A stretch of DNA of 24,806 nucleotides from a virus. The notes beneath the pieces were generated by a model. The model was not told where the DNA came from, did not search any database, and saw nothing but the letters and a program-made list of their open reading frames with translations. The stretch spans positions 1 through 24,806 of the IMG/VR virus record IMGVR_UViG_3300043436_002567, one strand, 5' to 3'. Shown one piece after another: positions 7,420-13,925 of the stretch (position 1 is the stretch's first letter; the number at the start of each line of letters is the position of its first letter). The position numbers and the translations under genes are program-made.

Positions 7420-7527
7420 TTAACGTCTATTTTTTGGTGTCCAAGCGTTACCAATAGAAACCATGGCAAGAACAACAAAGAACGTTGTCCATGGATAGTC
7501 ATAAATTGCTTCTAAAAATTCTCTCAT
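7420..7527 (-). CDS. Single-span membrane peptide, 35 aa
   Basis: MREFLEAIYDYPWTTFFVVL continues into a hydrophobic segment and a basic end (NAWTPKNRR): one transmembrane helix with the positive end on the C-terminal side. The start overlaps the upstream stop as ATGA. Short membrane peptides with a similar 'YDYPWTTFF' start recur in phages and Bacteroidota; role unknown. Confidence 0.65.
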   Translation of the reverse strand: MREFLEAIYDYPWTTFFVVLAMVSIGNAWTPKNRR

Positions 7528-7955
7528 ACTTCTGGTTTTGATGTTTTAGCATTAATTAGTGACAAAATTGGATCATTTACACCATTTTCATCTACCCAAC
7601 TAAGTGCTGTTTTAAAATTAATTGTGTCTCTAAAAGTACCACTAAAATTTTTAAAATCATCATGATGAGAAAGTCTGCCTTCAGTAGGCTTTAAATCAAG
7701 ATCATGCAAAGTGCATAAATCATTTTCGTCAAGAAAAGCACAATGCCCATTCTCAAGAGCTAAAGGTTGTACCATTTTTATTGGTCTATTGATTTCACCA
7801 GAAACTAGACCAACCATCCATGTGGATTGAGCAAGCTTATCTGCATGACCTGCCATGATAATCTTTAAGATATCTTTAGGCGTACCAATACAAGGCTGCT
7901 TTTTGCACATGTTCTTACATGTATCACATGAACAAGCTGTTTCTTCTAGTACCAT
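7524..7955 (-). CDS. YkgJ-like Cys-cluster protein, 143 aa
   Basis: N-terminal CSCDTCKNMCKKQPC places five Cys within 15 residues, followed by GTPKDILKIIMAGHADKL. Then come GHCAFLDENDLCTLHDL and the motif LKPTEGRLSHHD. This is the pattern of the YkgJ-type 'zinc- or iron-chelating' domain, in which Cys residues bind a metal or Fe-S cluster. The enzymatic role is unknown in the family. It sits among other small Cys-rich proteins. Confidence 0.75.
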   Translation of the reverse strand: MVLEETACSCDTCKNMCKKQPCIGTPKDILKIIMAGHADKLAQSTWMVGLVSGEINRPIKMVQPLALENGHCAFLDENDLCTLHDLDLKPTEGRLSHHDDFKNFSGTFRDTINFKTALSWVDENGVNDPILSLINAKTSKPEV

Positions 7956-7958
7956 CAG

Positions 7959-8132
7959 TTAAGAGTTTTTGCAAAACTGACAGATAACAGGAATACCTGC
8001 AGCACTACCATCAGCTGGCATGTTCATTTTATGTCCTGTTTCTTGAACATAGACTTTTTCTTTTGGATCTAAGTATACGCCACATTCAGCGCATACTTCA
8101 CCATTAATCATTGAGTCAGCTATCTCTCCCAT
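7959..8132 (-). CDS. Small zinc-finger protein, 57 aa
   Basis: Begins MGEIADSMINGEVCAECGVY and ends in VICQFCKNS. The two CxxC pairs about 34 residues apart would form one zinc ribbon. The 'GEIAD.MINGE.C..CG' start is a recurring phage mini-protein pattern. It overlaps the upstream gene by 17 nt and stops 3 nt before the next start. Confidence 0.75.
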   Translation of the reverse strand: MGEIADSMINGEVCAECGVYLDPKEKVYVQETGHKMNMPADGSAAGIPVICQFCKNS

Positions 8133-8316
8133 CTTCTTGAGATTTTAATAAGGTTAATAATTCTTTCCAGCAATCTCTTGTTGCCATTGCTTTGTACGTA
8201 AACTTGGCGTAAGTATGAGCATTATTTCTGTGCTTTTCAGCAACATTTTCATAATGCACTTGACGTTCTTTCCATTTTTCAACCAGTTTGTGTAGTTCTT
8301 CTTCTGACAAACTCAT
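8116..8316 (-). CDS. Small coiled-coil hypothetical protein, 66 aa
   Basis: MSLSEEELHKLVEKWKERQ starts an amphipathic helix that covers most of the protein, with 'HR.NAHTYAKF.YKAMATRD' in the middle. It is coupled to its neighbours by overlaps of 4 and 17 nt. No family beyond helical phage proteins of this size. Confidence 0.65.
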   Translation of the reverse strand: MSLSEEELHKLVEKWKERQVHYENVAEKHRNNAHTYAKFTYKAMATRDCWKELLTLLKSQEDGRDS

Positions 8317-8504
8317 TGATCTGCTTTTATAAAGCCAATCAGTATCCAGTTTACAAATCCAATAAGTATATAAATTGCATAAATTGGCACTGGACTGATT
8401 CCTGTTTGTTGCTCATACCATTGACAAAATATTGGCAAAAATATAGGCGATAGCACTGTCACAATCAGTGACATAATAATGTGAGTGTTTCCTGCAAATT
8501 TCAT
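8313..8504 (-). CDS. Two-helix membrane protein, 63 aa
   Basis: One hydrophobic helix near residues 8-28 (MSLIVTVLSPIFLPIF) and another near 42-58 (YAIYILIGFVNWILIGF), joined by a short polar turn. Size and topology fit a small phage membrane protein; holin-like activity cannot be claimed from this. Confidence 0.6.
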   Translation of the reverse strand: MKFAGNTHIIMSLIVTVLSPIFLPIFCQWYEQQTGISPVPIYAIYILIGFVNWILIGFIKADQ

Positions 8505-8505
8505 G

Positions 8506-8673
8506 TTATTCTTCTTTTACAAATAAATTAATAGCAAATGTCACCACTAAAAGACTTAGCAGTGCAATTTGCAAAGTTCCTGCGTTAACTCTATAGCAAT
8601 ACTCTGCTATTGTTCCAATTGCAAATCCATTACTGAATCCTACAAGCTTGTGTAATCTTGCCTTGTTACGCAT
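8506..8673 (-). CDS. Small membrane protein, 55 aa
   Basis: The start MRNKARLHKLVGFSNGF is preferred because the alternative upstream ATG lies deep in the neighbouring gene. It has a basic N-terminus, a possible weak helix around residues 12-25 and a clear hydrophobic helix (IALLSLLVVTFAINLF) before KEE. Confidence 0.6.
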   Translation of the reverse strand: MRNKARLHKLVGFSNGFAIGTIAEYCYRVNAGTLQIALLSLLVVTFAINLFVKEE

Positions 8674-8836
8674 CTTTTTCTTTGATATAGGTGTAAGTAG
8701 CTCTACCTCCCACAAAGGCCATACAACTTATCCAACCACATAAAAAATCTGGTATAAAGTCATCTGTGTACATGTTTACTAACGTTAGTAACACCATTGT
8801 TGTCACTGCAAACGTAAATCCAATTAACGATTTCAT
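8666..8836 (-). CDS. Small membrane protein, 56 aa
   Basis: MKSLIGFTFAVTTMVLLTLV is one hydrophobic span. A second, weaker span (CGWISCMAFVGG) is followed by a polar end (IKEKDA). It overlaps the next gene by 8 nt. With the two neighbouring genes it forms a cluster of three tiny membrane proteins. Confidence 0.6.
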   Translation of the reverse strand: MKSLIGFTFAVTTMVLLTLVNMYTDDFIPDFLCGWISCMAFVGGRATYTYIKEKDA

Positions 8837-8837
8837 T

Positions 8838-9101
8838 TTACTTTTCTGTTAAAGGTTCATAATTCTCAAGTATAAACTTGGTAAATTCAGTGAAGTGTTC
8901 CTGCACACTTCTTGCATTCCAGATAATTGGAGTCCATAGACCCTTGTATCTTGGGTTAAACTTTTGATAGTCTAATCCTTTTGATTTAAGGAAGGCAGCT
9001 GTCATATCAGCAGTAGTCTTGTTGGTTACTTTGTAACCTTTACTTCTTAACCAGCACTCAATTCCATAAGCTGCTCTGGTTCTGTTTTGTAAATTACTCA
9101 T
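8838..9101 (-). CDS. Hypothetical protein, 87 aa
   Basis: MSNLQNRTRAAYGIECWLRS, mostly helical, with KGLDYQKFNPRYKGLWTP in the middle. ATGA overlap with the upstream gene. Function unknown. Confidence 0.65.
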   Translation of the reverse strand: MSNLQNRTRAAYGIECWLRSKGYKVTNKTTADMTAAFLKSKGLDYQKFNPRYKGLWTPIIWNARSVQEHFTEFTKFILENYEPLTEK

Positions 9102-9460
9102 TTTGACTGTTTTTCTACAATTTTAATTAACTTTTCAAGACAAGCTGCTTCTGCTTCTTCATGTGTAAGATAATCTAAATCATCATGTTCAATTACTTTA
9201 GTACCATAAGCAAATATGTATGTATCAACATCATCTGGAATTGGTTGTATGAATGATTTTAGATTATGCTCCTTTCTAAACCATCTAAATGCTTGTTGGA
9301 ATAGTGGTGCTGATATTGTATCGTACTTGTTGTGATTAAATGGTTCTTCATATCCTCTTAAAAACATACCATCTTCCCAATAAAACTTAATACAAGGTTC
9401 ATCAAATCCAAGTTGTTTGATTTTTAGAGCCAACTCATAAGGCACAAATTCTTTTTCCAT
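9098..9460 (-). CDS. Conserved Bacteroidota/phage hypothetical protein, 120 aa
   Basis: The start MEKEFVPYELALKIKQLGFD is chosen because it follows the upstream stop at 9463 directly. The scaffold 'YELALK.K.LGFDEPC...Y' with ISAPLFQQAFRWFR and a C-terminal HEEAEAACLEKLI is one I recognise as widespread in Bacteroidota and their phages. It is useful as a lineage marker, but its function is not known. Confidence 0.8.
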   Translation of the reverse strand: MEKEFVPYELALKIKQLGFDEPCIKFYWEDGMFLRGYEEPFNHNKYDTISAPLFQQAFRWFRKEHNLKSFIQPIPDDVDTYIFAYGTKVIEHDDLDYLTHEEAEAACLEKLIKIVEKQSK

Positions 9461-9462
9461 AC

Positions 9463-9615
9463 TTACTTGTTTTTCCATTCTTTCCATTCGTCAAAGTCTT
9501 TCAACTTTTCCATTTGTTCTTTCATCCACAGTGCTCCTGCTATCCAGTTATCAGTTTTACAGATGTTTGGATCAGCTAAATTAGCAGCAGCTTCTTCAAT
9601 TTTCTTTTGGTCCAT
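9463..9615 (-). CDS. Small hypothetical protein, 50 aa
   Basis: MDQKKIEEAAANLADPNICK leads to WIAGALWMKEQMEKLKDF and a charged end. The 'F..GA.W...Q' type segment is common in tiny Bacteroidota phage proteins often found beside the 'YELALK' protein. It overlaps the upstream gene by 20 nt. Confidence 0.7.
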   Translation of the reverse strand: MDQKKIEEAAANLADPNICKTDNWIAGALWMKEQMEKLKDFDEWKEWKNK

Positions 9616-9763
9616 GCTCTTCTATTTTAACGATTTTATAATTGTGACCTTTGGTTAAAGACATATAATGCTTATTGGCACAGTGAACACACATTGTGAA
9701 TGTCTTCTTAGGACTCTTAAAAGTCACACTAATGGTTGTTGTTTTGCCACATCTACATTTCAT
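9596..9763 (-). CDS. Zinc-ribbon mini-protein, 55 aa
   Basis: The start MKCRCGKTTTISVTF is chosen because the longer frame runs through the upstream gene. CRC...CVHC pairs about 22 residues apart give a compact zinc ribbon, followed by a basic tail. It lies 4 nt from the stop of another Cys-paired mini-protein. Confidence 0.65.
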   Translation of the reverse strand: MKCRCGKTTTISVTFKSPKKTFTMCVHCANKHYMSLTKGHNYKIVKIEEHGPKEN

Positions 9764-9767
9764 GACA

Positions 9768-9902
9768 CTATTTCTTTTTTTTCTCAGGAGTTTTAAGTTT
9801 CTCCAAACACTCATTACATATCCAAACCCCAATTTCTTGCATTTTAGATTTGTCTTTCATTACATGACACCTGTAACAAGGTTTTTTTGTGTCTTTTACC
9901 AT
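9768..9902 (-). CDS. Zinc-ribbon mini-protein, 44 aa
   Basis: MVKDTKKPCYRCHVMKDKSK, then WICNECLEKL and a Lys-rich end. The CxxC pairs lie about 20 residues apart. A longer upstream frame overlaps the next gene entirely and is rejected. Confidence 0.65.
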   Translation of the reverse strand: MVKDTKKPCYRCHVMKDKSKMQEIGVWICNECLEKLKTPEKKKK

Positions 9903-9903
9903 T

Positions 9904-10119
9904 TTACTCTGATTTAGTTGATGTGTTGTACAAGTGTTCCAAGTACGCTTTTTTCTTTTCATTTGGTTCTTTAGACCAATCCTCAACTTTCTTCTGAGAA
10001 TACTCAATACGAGTTTGTTTGACAGTTTCTTTTGGAACTTCAGCGTTGACTCCAAAAGTAAAGTAGCAGACTATTGAACCAATAGCTGCTACCATACCTA
10101 AATACTTTAATGCCTTCAT
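9904..10119 (-). CDS. Membrane-anchored or secreted small protein, 71 aa
   Basis: MKALKYLGMVAAIGSIVCYF is a short hydrophobic N-terminus after one or two Lys, reading as a signal peptide or anchor. The rest is charged and helical (VKQTRIEYSQKKVEDWSK). Start codons at 10128 or 10137 would add 3 to 6 residues. Confidence 0.65.
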   Translation of the reverse strand: MKALKYLGMVAAIGSIVCYFTFGVNAEVPKETVKQTRIEYSQKKVEDWSKEPNEKKKAYLEHLYNTSTKSE

Positions 10120-10120
10120 C

Positions 10121-10501
10121 TTAATCATTGATTTCAATGTGAGGTGCTCTGTCTTTTAATTGTTTAACATAAGCAATTAATTCTACAACAGACTCAAGAT
10201 AGATTGTCTTGTACTTTCCATTGTTTAACCACAACTCACAATGAGGTTTGTAATAAACTTTGTCATCCACAATTGTAAATCTTGAATGGCTAAAGTCTTC
10301 AACTGCACAGCGAAATCTTTTATCCCACAGTCCAGAAACTTCAACCACTGCTTTAGGAATGATTTTGTAGATAGGTTTGCCCCACCATTTTCTTCCAATT
10401 TTAAGTTTAAAGTTTGTTTCAACTTTATAATCCCAATCTGCTAGTACTTTAGGGTACACTCTGATCAAGGATATGGCATTTGTAAATACAATTACTTCCA
10501 T
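10121..10501 (-). CDS. Hypothetical protein, 126 aa
   Basis: MEVIVFTNAISLIRVYPKVL; beta-rich and Lys/Trp-rich (KLKIGRKWWGKPIYKI, GLWDKRFRCAVED). A 60-bp AT-rich gap without features separates it from the phosphoesterase upstream. No family is recognised. Confidence 0.65.
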   Translation of the reverse strand: MEVIVFTNAISLIRVYPKVLADWDYKVETNFKLKIGRKWWGKPIYKIIPKAVVEVSGLWDKRFRCAVEDFSHSRFTIVDDKVYYKPHCELWLNNGKYKTIYLESVVELIAYVKQLKDRAPHIEIND

Positions 10502-10561
10502 TTTACACTTGTTTAAATTTAACTTCTTTTCTTTTTTAGCATTTGATCATGCAGTTACAAG

Positions 10562-11119
10562 TCATAGTCCTCTACGAATGTTTCTGTATTTTTTGCCATA
10601 CAAATCATCAATACTCAATGGTTGATAACCAATCAGATGAGCATCAACATTATAATACTTGTCAACGGTTGGCGCAGGTTTACTGTCTTTATCCAAATAA
10701 CTATCATTAACAACAACTTCTTCAAGTCTGTTAATATGGTGGATGTGAGCATGGATATTTCCACGATAAAACTGCACCTCATTAGGATGTATTGGAACAT
10801 GCGTAATGATAAATCCTTTGTAGTCAACTGCACCAGCAACTCCATCTACATGCATTAGTAGCTGTTTAACATTCTGATGTTTGTCATGATTACCAAGAAC
10901 AACAATCTTTCTACCATTAAGCTGATCTAACTTATAGTAGTCATTTGGTTTTTCCATGGTAACGTCTCCTACAATGTAAGTTGTGTCTCGTTTACTGACA
11001 ACCTTGTTCCATTCTTGAATAAGGTGTTCATCTTGTTCTTCTGCATTGTTCCATCCACGATGAATTGCAATGTTTGTATGCCCAAGATGCAAGCATCCTA
11101 TAAATCTTACTATACTCAT
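10562..11119 (-). CDS. YfcE-like metallophosphoesterase, 185 aa
   Basis: Motifs in order are GCLHLGHTNI (8-17), GDVTM (51-55), LGNHDK (75-80), THVPIHP (106-112) and GNIHAHIH (120-127), with a final NVDAHLIGYQPLSIDDL as in small single-domain phosphoesterases. The usual first motif is D.H; here a Cys takes the place of the Asp, while the His residues, GD, GNHD and the final H.H are kept. Activity is plausible but metal coordination may differ. This is the second enzyme of the superfamily in the window and is unrelated in layout to the one at 4952. Confidence 0.8.
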   Translation of the reverse strand: MSIVRFIGCLHLGHTNIAIHRGWNNAEEQDEHLIQEWNKVVSKRDTTYIVGDVTMEKPNDYYKLDQLNGRKIVVLGNHDKHQNVKQLLMHVDGVAGAVDYKGFIITHVPIHPNEVQFYRGNIHAHIHHINRLEEVVVNDSYLDKDSKPAPTVDKYYNVDAHLIGYQPLSIDDLYGKKYRNIRRGL

Positions 11120-11137
11120 AGCTTTTTATTAAATTGT

Positions 11138-11277
11138 TGGTGGTGTAGACAGGACTTGAACCTGCAAGACCAAGATTCCTACGGGCAGATAGCTAATCCC
11201 CTCGTACTCAGTCGCTATGCTATGCGTTGCGTTTACCATATCAGATACAAATTGCATCCTCATTCCGCCACTACACC
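11138..11277 (-). tRNA. tRNA-like element of 140 nt, degenerate or inserted
   Basis: A perfect 7-bp acceptor stem (GGTGTAG/CTACACC), an encoded ACCA end and a good T-arm (CAGG-TTCAAGT-CCTG). The 5' part reads TGGCGGAAT...GGTAAACGC, as in tRNA-Leu. The element is 140 nt, about 50 nt longer than a normal tRNA-Leu. Some 24 extra nt, which form a GATGC/GTATC hairpin, interrupt the D-loop. The middle offers only an ATAGC/GCTAT stem around a 20-nt loop, so no anticodon can be assigned. It could be an intron-bearing tRNA, a decayed tRNA or a tRNA mimic. Confidence 0.55.
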
Positions 11278-11281
11278 ATAT

Positions 11282-11355
11282 AACCAAGGTACCTTACATT
11301 AGACCACTGACTTGCTTTAAGTCTGTGACAGTATTAGCTGCCAATCCCCTTGGTT
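11282..11355 (-). ncRNA. 74-nt closed RNA domain next to the tRNA-like element
   Basis: AACCAAGG and CCTTGGTT pair perfectly (8 bp) around 58 nt. Inside is a hairpin GACTT/AAGTC, extended beyond a 1-nt mismatch by CAC/GTG. Size and layout recall a cloverleaf, but there is no T-loop sequence and no U before a plausible anticodon. It lies 4 nt from the tRNA-like element. Confidence 0.4.
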
Positions 11356-11408
11356 TTTGAGAGTTTATTCACTGCAACTCACAAGCGTTCCCTAACATCA
11401 GAGACCAA

Positions 11409-11435
11409 TCTCACAAGTTTTAAATGGATGTGAGA
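11409..11435 (-). terminator. Hairpin after the lipoprotein gene
   Basis: TCTCACA and TGTGAGA (7 bp) around a 13-nt loop, directly after the lipoprotein stop. No T-run follows, so it may be an RNA-stability or processing structure instead of a terminator. Nothing further is recognised between it and 11356. Confidence 0.35.
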
Positions 11436-11440
11436 CCATA

Positions 11441-12010
11441 TTATCTAATTTTATCCATCATTACTTTAAGCTCTGCAGCTGTCTTGACATTGATGACTGT
11501 TAACCTGTTGACAGGTTTTGTAAATGACAATGGTACTGTTGATACAATGTAGTGCATGTTGTGCTCTATGTAGATATCTTCAGGAGTAAATCCAAATACT
11601 GCATCACCATTAGTTCCATATGAACCATCTTCTGCTGGACTTGGTAATATAGCAGAGCCTGCTGAATAGTCACCATGAGGATCATCAACTAATTGTTCTG
11701 TATTAGTAAGTTGAGAATTCACAGAAGAAACTTTATTTACTTGATAGTATCCAATAGGATCAGACACACCTTCAACAAATACATACATGTAAAAGGAAAT
11801 TGTTCTATCATTCTGCAGCTTGAATCTCTTGATGAGGTTATCACGCTCTAATGACCATGAAATCTTTGGTGCTGGTTGAATTGCGTTCAAATCTCTCTGA
11901 TTGATTTCTGTTCGTGCTTGTTCATCTAATGCAGATGTGTTGTCTGCTTCAGTACGACCACATGATGTTACTACAAACATCAATGCTAAAATTGCTAATA
12001 ATTGTTTCAT
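11441..12010 (-). CDS. Lipoprotein, 189 aa
   Basis: MKQLLAILALMFVVTSCGRT has a Lys, a hydrophobic core and the lipobox VTSC, with Cys17 as the predicted lipidation site. The mature part begins with a polar linker and is beta-rich (FYMYVFVEGVSDPIGYYQV). It would sit on the outer or inner membrane facing the periplasm. Phage lipoproteins are sometimes superinfection-exclusion factors, but no motif here shows that. It is the last gene of an envelope-directed trio. Confidence 0.75.
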   Translation of the reverse strand: MKQLLAILALMFVVTSCGRTEADNTSALDEQARTEINQRDLNAIQPAPKISWSLERDNLIKRFKLQNDRTISFYMYVFVEGVSDPIGYYQVNKVSSVNSQLTNTEQLVDDPHGDYSAGSAILPSPAEDGSYGTNGDAVFGFTPEDIYIEHNMHYIVSTVPLSFTKPVNRLTVINVKTAAELKVMMDKIR

Positions 12011-12014
12011 CTTT

Positions 12015-12407
12015 TTAATTATTACAGTTAAACTCTTGATTACTTAATTGATATGGCAAACTACTTGATTTCCACAAGCTACGTCCCCACATCTTTGATT
12101 TTGCATTGTACTCCTCAATCCATTTGTTAAGATTTGTTCTTAACGTAAGAATGCGTTGTGCTTTGCTAAACTGATCAAACATTGGATCATCTTCAGGAAC
12201 ATCCTTCATGTTGCAAAGATCTGTGTTGAGCTTTGTACATGTGTTGTAAATTTCCTGGAACTCTTCATAGTTCTGAACAGCTGTGTCAATGCGAGTTGCT
12301 TCACGCATTTTGTGGACAATATATCCACCAGTTGATAATACAATGGATAAACCAATTACCCAATAGATGATTCTTTTTATGAATCTTACTTCTTCATTTT
12401 GACTCAT
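12015..12407 (-). CDS. Membrane-anchored hypothetical protein, 130 aa
   Basis: One transmembrane helix near residues 13-31 (IIYWVIGLSIVLSTGGYIV) after a short basic N-terminus. A soluble helical domain follows, with two Cys (NTCTKLNTDLCNM) and one near the C-terminus. It is probably anchored in the inner membrane with its bulk in the periplasm. It lies between the secreted protein and the lipoprotein genes. Confidence 0.7.
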   Translation of the reverse strand: MSQNEEVRFIKRIIYWVIGLSIVLSTGGYIVHKMREATRIDTAVQNYEEFQEIYNTCTKLNTDLCNMKDVPEDDPMFDQFSKAQRILTLRTNLNKWIEEYNAKSKMWGRSLWKSSSLPYQLSNQEFNCNN

Positions 12408-12431
12408 GTCTTTTAAATTAAAAGGTTTGAA

Positions 12432-12905
12432 TTACTGTGCAAGCATGTATGTTAATGCTGCAGAACTACTTGTCATTTTAAACTCATGGGTTTCTTCCCC
12501 ACAATCCTCATCGTTTACTCTTACTTTCATAAGAGAACTTGCTTTAAAGTCATCAACAAAACTTTGATTGCTCATCATATCAGTAATGATGAACACAGTT
12601 TTATGACTTGTACTTGTCAATCCTGTAAATGTGTATTTTTTGTAGGCACCATTCACTAAGAATGCCATTTCTACAATTGGTTCCACATCACATGTATATG
12701 TACCACTGACGTATAAAGCAATCTCGCCTTCTACGTTTTCCAATTTTACAAAAATGTTGTTATTTCTGTAAGTTGAGGCACTTGCATCACAATACGCAAT
12801 TCTGTATGCAGTATCAAGGCCATTGTCTATTGTTTTGTAACTCCACTGACTGTGAGCCACAAATGCTAATGCTAGCATTGCAAAAGATAAAACTAATTGT
12901 CTCAT
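12432..12905 (-). CDS. Secreted/periplasmic protein, 157 aa
   Basis: The start MRQLVLSFAMLALAFVAHSQ gives a clean signal peptide with likely cleavage after AHS or nearby. The mature domain is beta-rich with four Cys (CDAS, TCDV, DEDCGEET) that may form disulfides. No family is recognised. The ATG 6 codons upstream is less suited to a signal peptide. Confidence 0.7.
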   Translation of the reverse strand: MRQLVLSFAMLALAFVAHSQWSYKTIDNGLDTAYRIAYCDASASTYRNNNIFVKLENVEGEIALYVSGTYTCDVEPIVEMAFLVNGAYKKYTFTGLTSTSHKTVFIITDMMSNQSFVDDFKASSLMKVRVNDEDCGEETHEFKMTSSSAALTYMLAQ

Positions 12906-12915
12906 AATCTTGTCT

Positions 12916-13062
12916 TTAATCACCTTCTTCGTTGTTGACGCCTCTTAAGACAATTCTTTGTCTTTTCATAGCATGTTTCTCAGAAGCAGTGATAGTTGCT
13001 TTCTTCTTCTTTTTAACTAAAATAGAAGTCTTTCTTAAAAAATGTACCTGATCTTGTTCCAT
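12916..13062 (-). CDS. Small Lys-rich protein, 48 aa
   Basis: MEQDQVHFLRKTSILVKKKK continues to TASEKHAMKRQRIVLRG and an acidic end. It starts 28 nt inside the end of the radical SAM gene and stops 10 nt before the secreted protein gene, filling the gap. The high positive charge could suit nucleic acid binding. Confidence 0.5.
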   Translation of the reverse strand: MEQDQVHFLRKTSILVKKKKKATITASEKHAMKRQRIVLRGVNNEEGD

Positions 13063-13925
13063 GGTATCATACTGTTATGTAGTTTAACAAACTCATCAAT
13101 TCTTTCAGCCTTATATCCTGATTTGTAACGTAGAGCAAAACCACCATACTGACTTACCTTATCTTCTTGATTATGAGGTGTCCACAAATAATGTTCACCA
13201 GGTAATTCATGAAGTAAATTATAGTCGTGCTTCTCTCTGTTGTGTGTCAAAAATATAACTTCTGCCTTAACCAACTCACTTTGCCATTGATCTTTTTGCA
13301 TTGTATCCTCAATCTGAGAGAACAATTCTTTATAATCATCTAGCCATCCATCATACACAATAACAGGACTGAAATTTAGATGCACATCGTATCCTGCAAG
13401 TTGGAATTTCTTCACAGCATCTAATCTCTCTTGAATAGTGCTTGTGTTTGGTTCCAATTCAACTCTGAGTTTCTCAGGCATAACACTAAATCTTATTCTT
13501 ATTTTAGATTTAGGGTTAAACTCTAAAAGTTTATTGTTTACAAATTTAGTTGCAAAAGAACCCATTGCCAAATCATGATCTCTAAAAAATGTAAAAATTC
13601 TTTGCCAATCATGATACTTTGCATGTAAAGCAAAATCCTCATTACATGATATGTCATATGTGATATAGTTCTCATGCGTTTGATTTGGCTTTTCAGTTGT
13701 ATCAAACCATACATGTGAGTTAATCTCAGTGAGAATATCAGTAACACTTTTTGCATTAGCGATAGTTAAACCTTCTGGTTTATTGCGTTTCATGTAGCAA
13801 TAACTACAGTTGTACAAACAACCATGACCAAAGGAAGGAGCAATAAAATCTGTACTCCTTCCACTGGGTCTAATAATCAGGCTTTTTCTTTCTACGACTT
13901 CTACGAGGTTCTTGAACTGGCTCAT
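13035..13925 (-). CDS. Radical SAM protein, spore photoproduct lyase-like
   Basis: 296 aa. GHGCLYNCSYCYMKRNKP carries the CxxxCxxC motif (Cys36, Cys40, Cys43) that binds the [4Fe-4S] cluster and SAM. The whole has the length and layout of SPL-family radical SAM enzymes, which repair thymine photolesions in spores and have many uncharacterised phage and bacterial relatives. Cys94 (TYDISCNEDFAL) lies about 50 residues after the cluster, near where known lyases have a catalytic Cys; that equivalence is tentative. It overlaps the upstream gene by 56 nt. DNA photodamage repair is plausible, but the substrate is unproven. Confidence 0.85.
   Translation of the reverse strand: MSQFKNLVEVVERKSLIIRPSGRSTDFIAPSFGHGCLYNCSYCYMKRNKPEGLTIANAKSVTDILTEINSHVWFDTTEKPNQTHENYITYDISCNEDFALHAKYHDWQRIFTFFRDHDLAMGSFATKFVNNKLLEFNPKSKIRIRFSVMPEKLRVELEPNTSTIQERLDAVKKFQLAGYDVHLNFSPVIVYDGWLDDYKELFSQIEDTMQKDQWQSELVKAEVIFLTHNREKHDYNLLHELPGEHYLWTPHNQEDKVSQYGGFALRYKSGYKAERIDEFVKLHNSMIPWNKIRYIF

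Noticed and set aside
11356-11408. Possible hammerhead ribozyme (minus-strand CTGATG near 11390)
   Set aside because: The core CUGANGA is not met and no GAAA or cleavage triplet lies at the right distance.
11138-11440. Group I intron or tmRNA
   Set aside because: No P7/guanosine-site pairing found, and no tmRNA tag frame or 5' tmRNA end; the size is also wrong for both.
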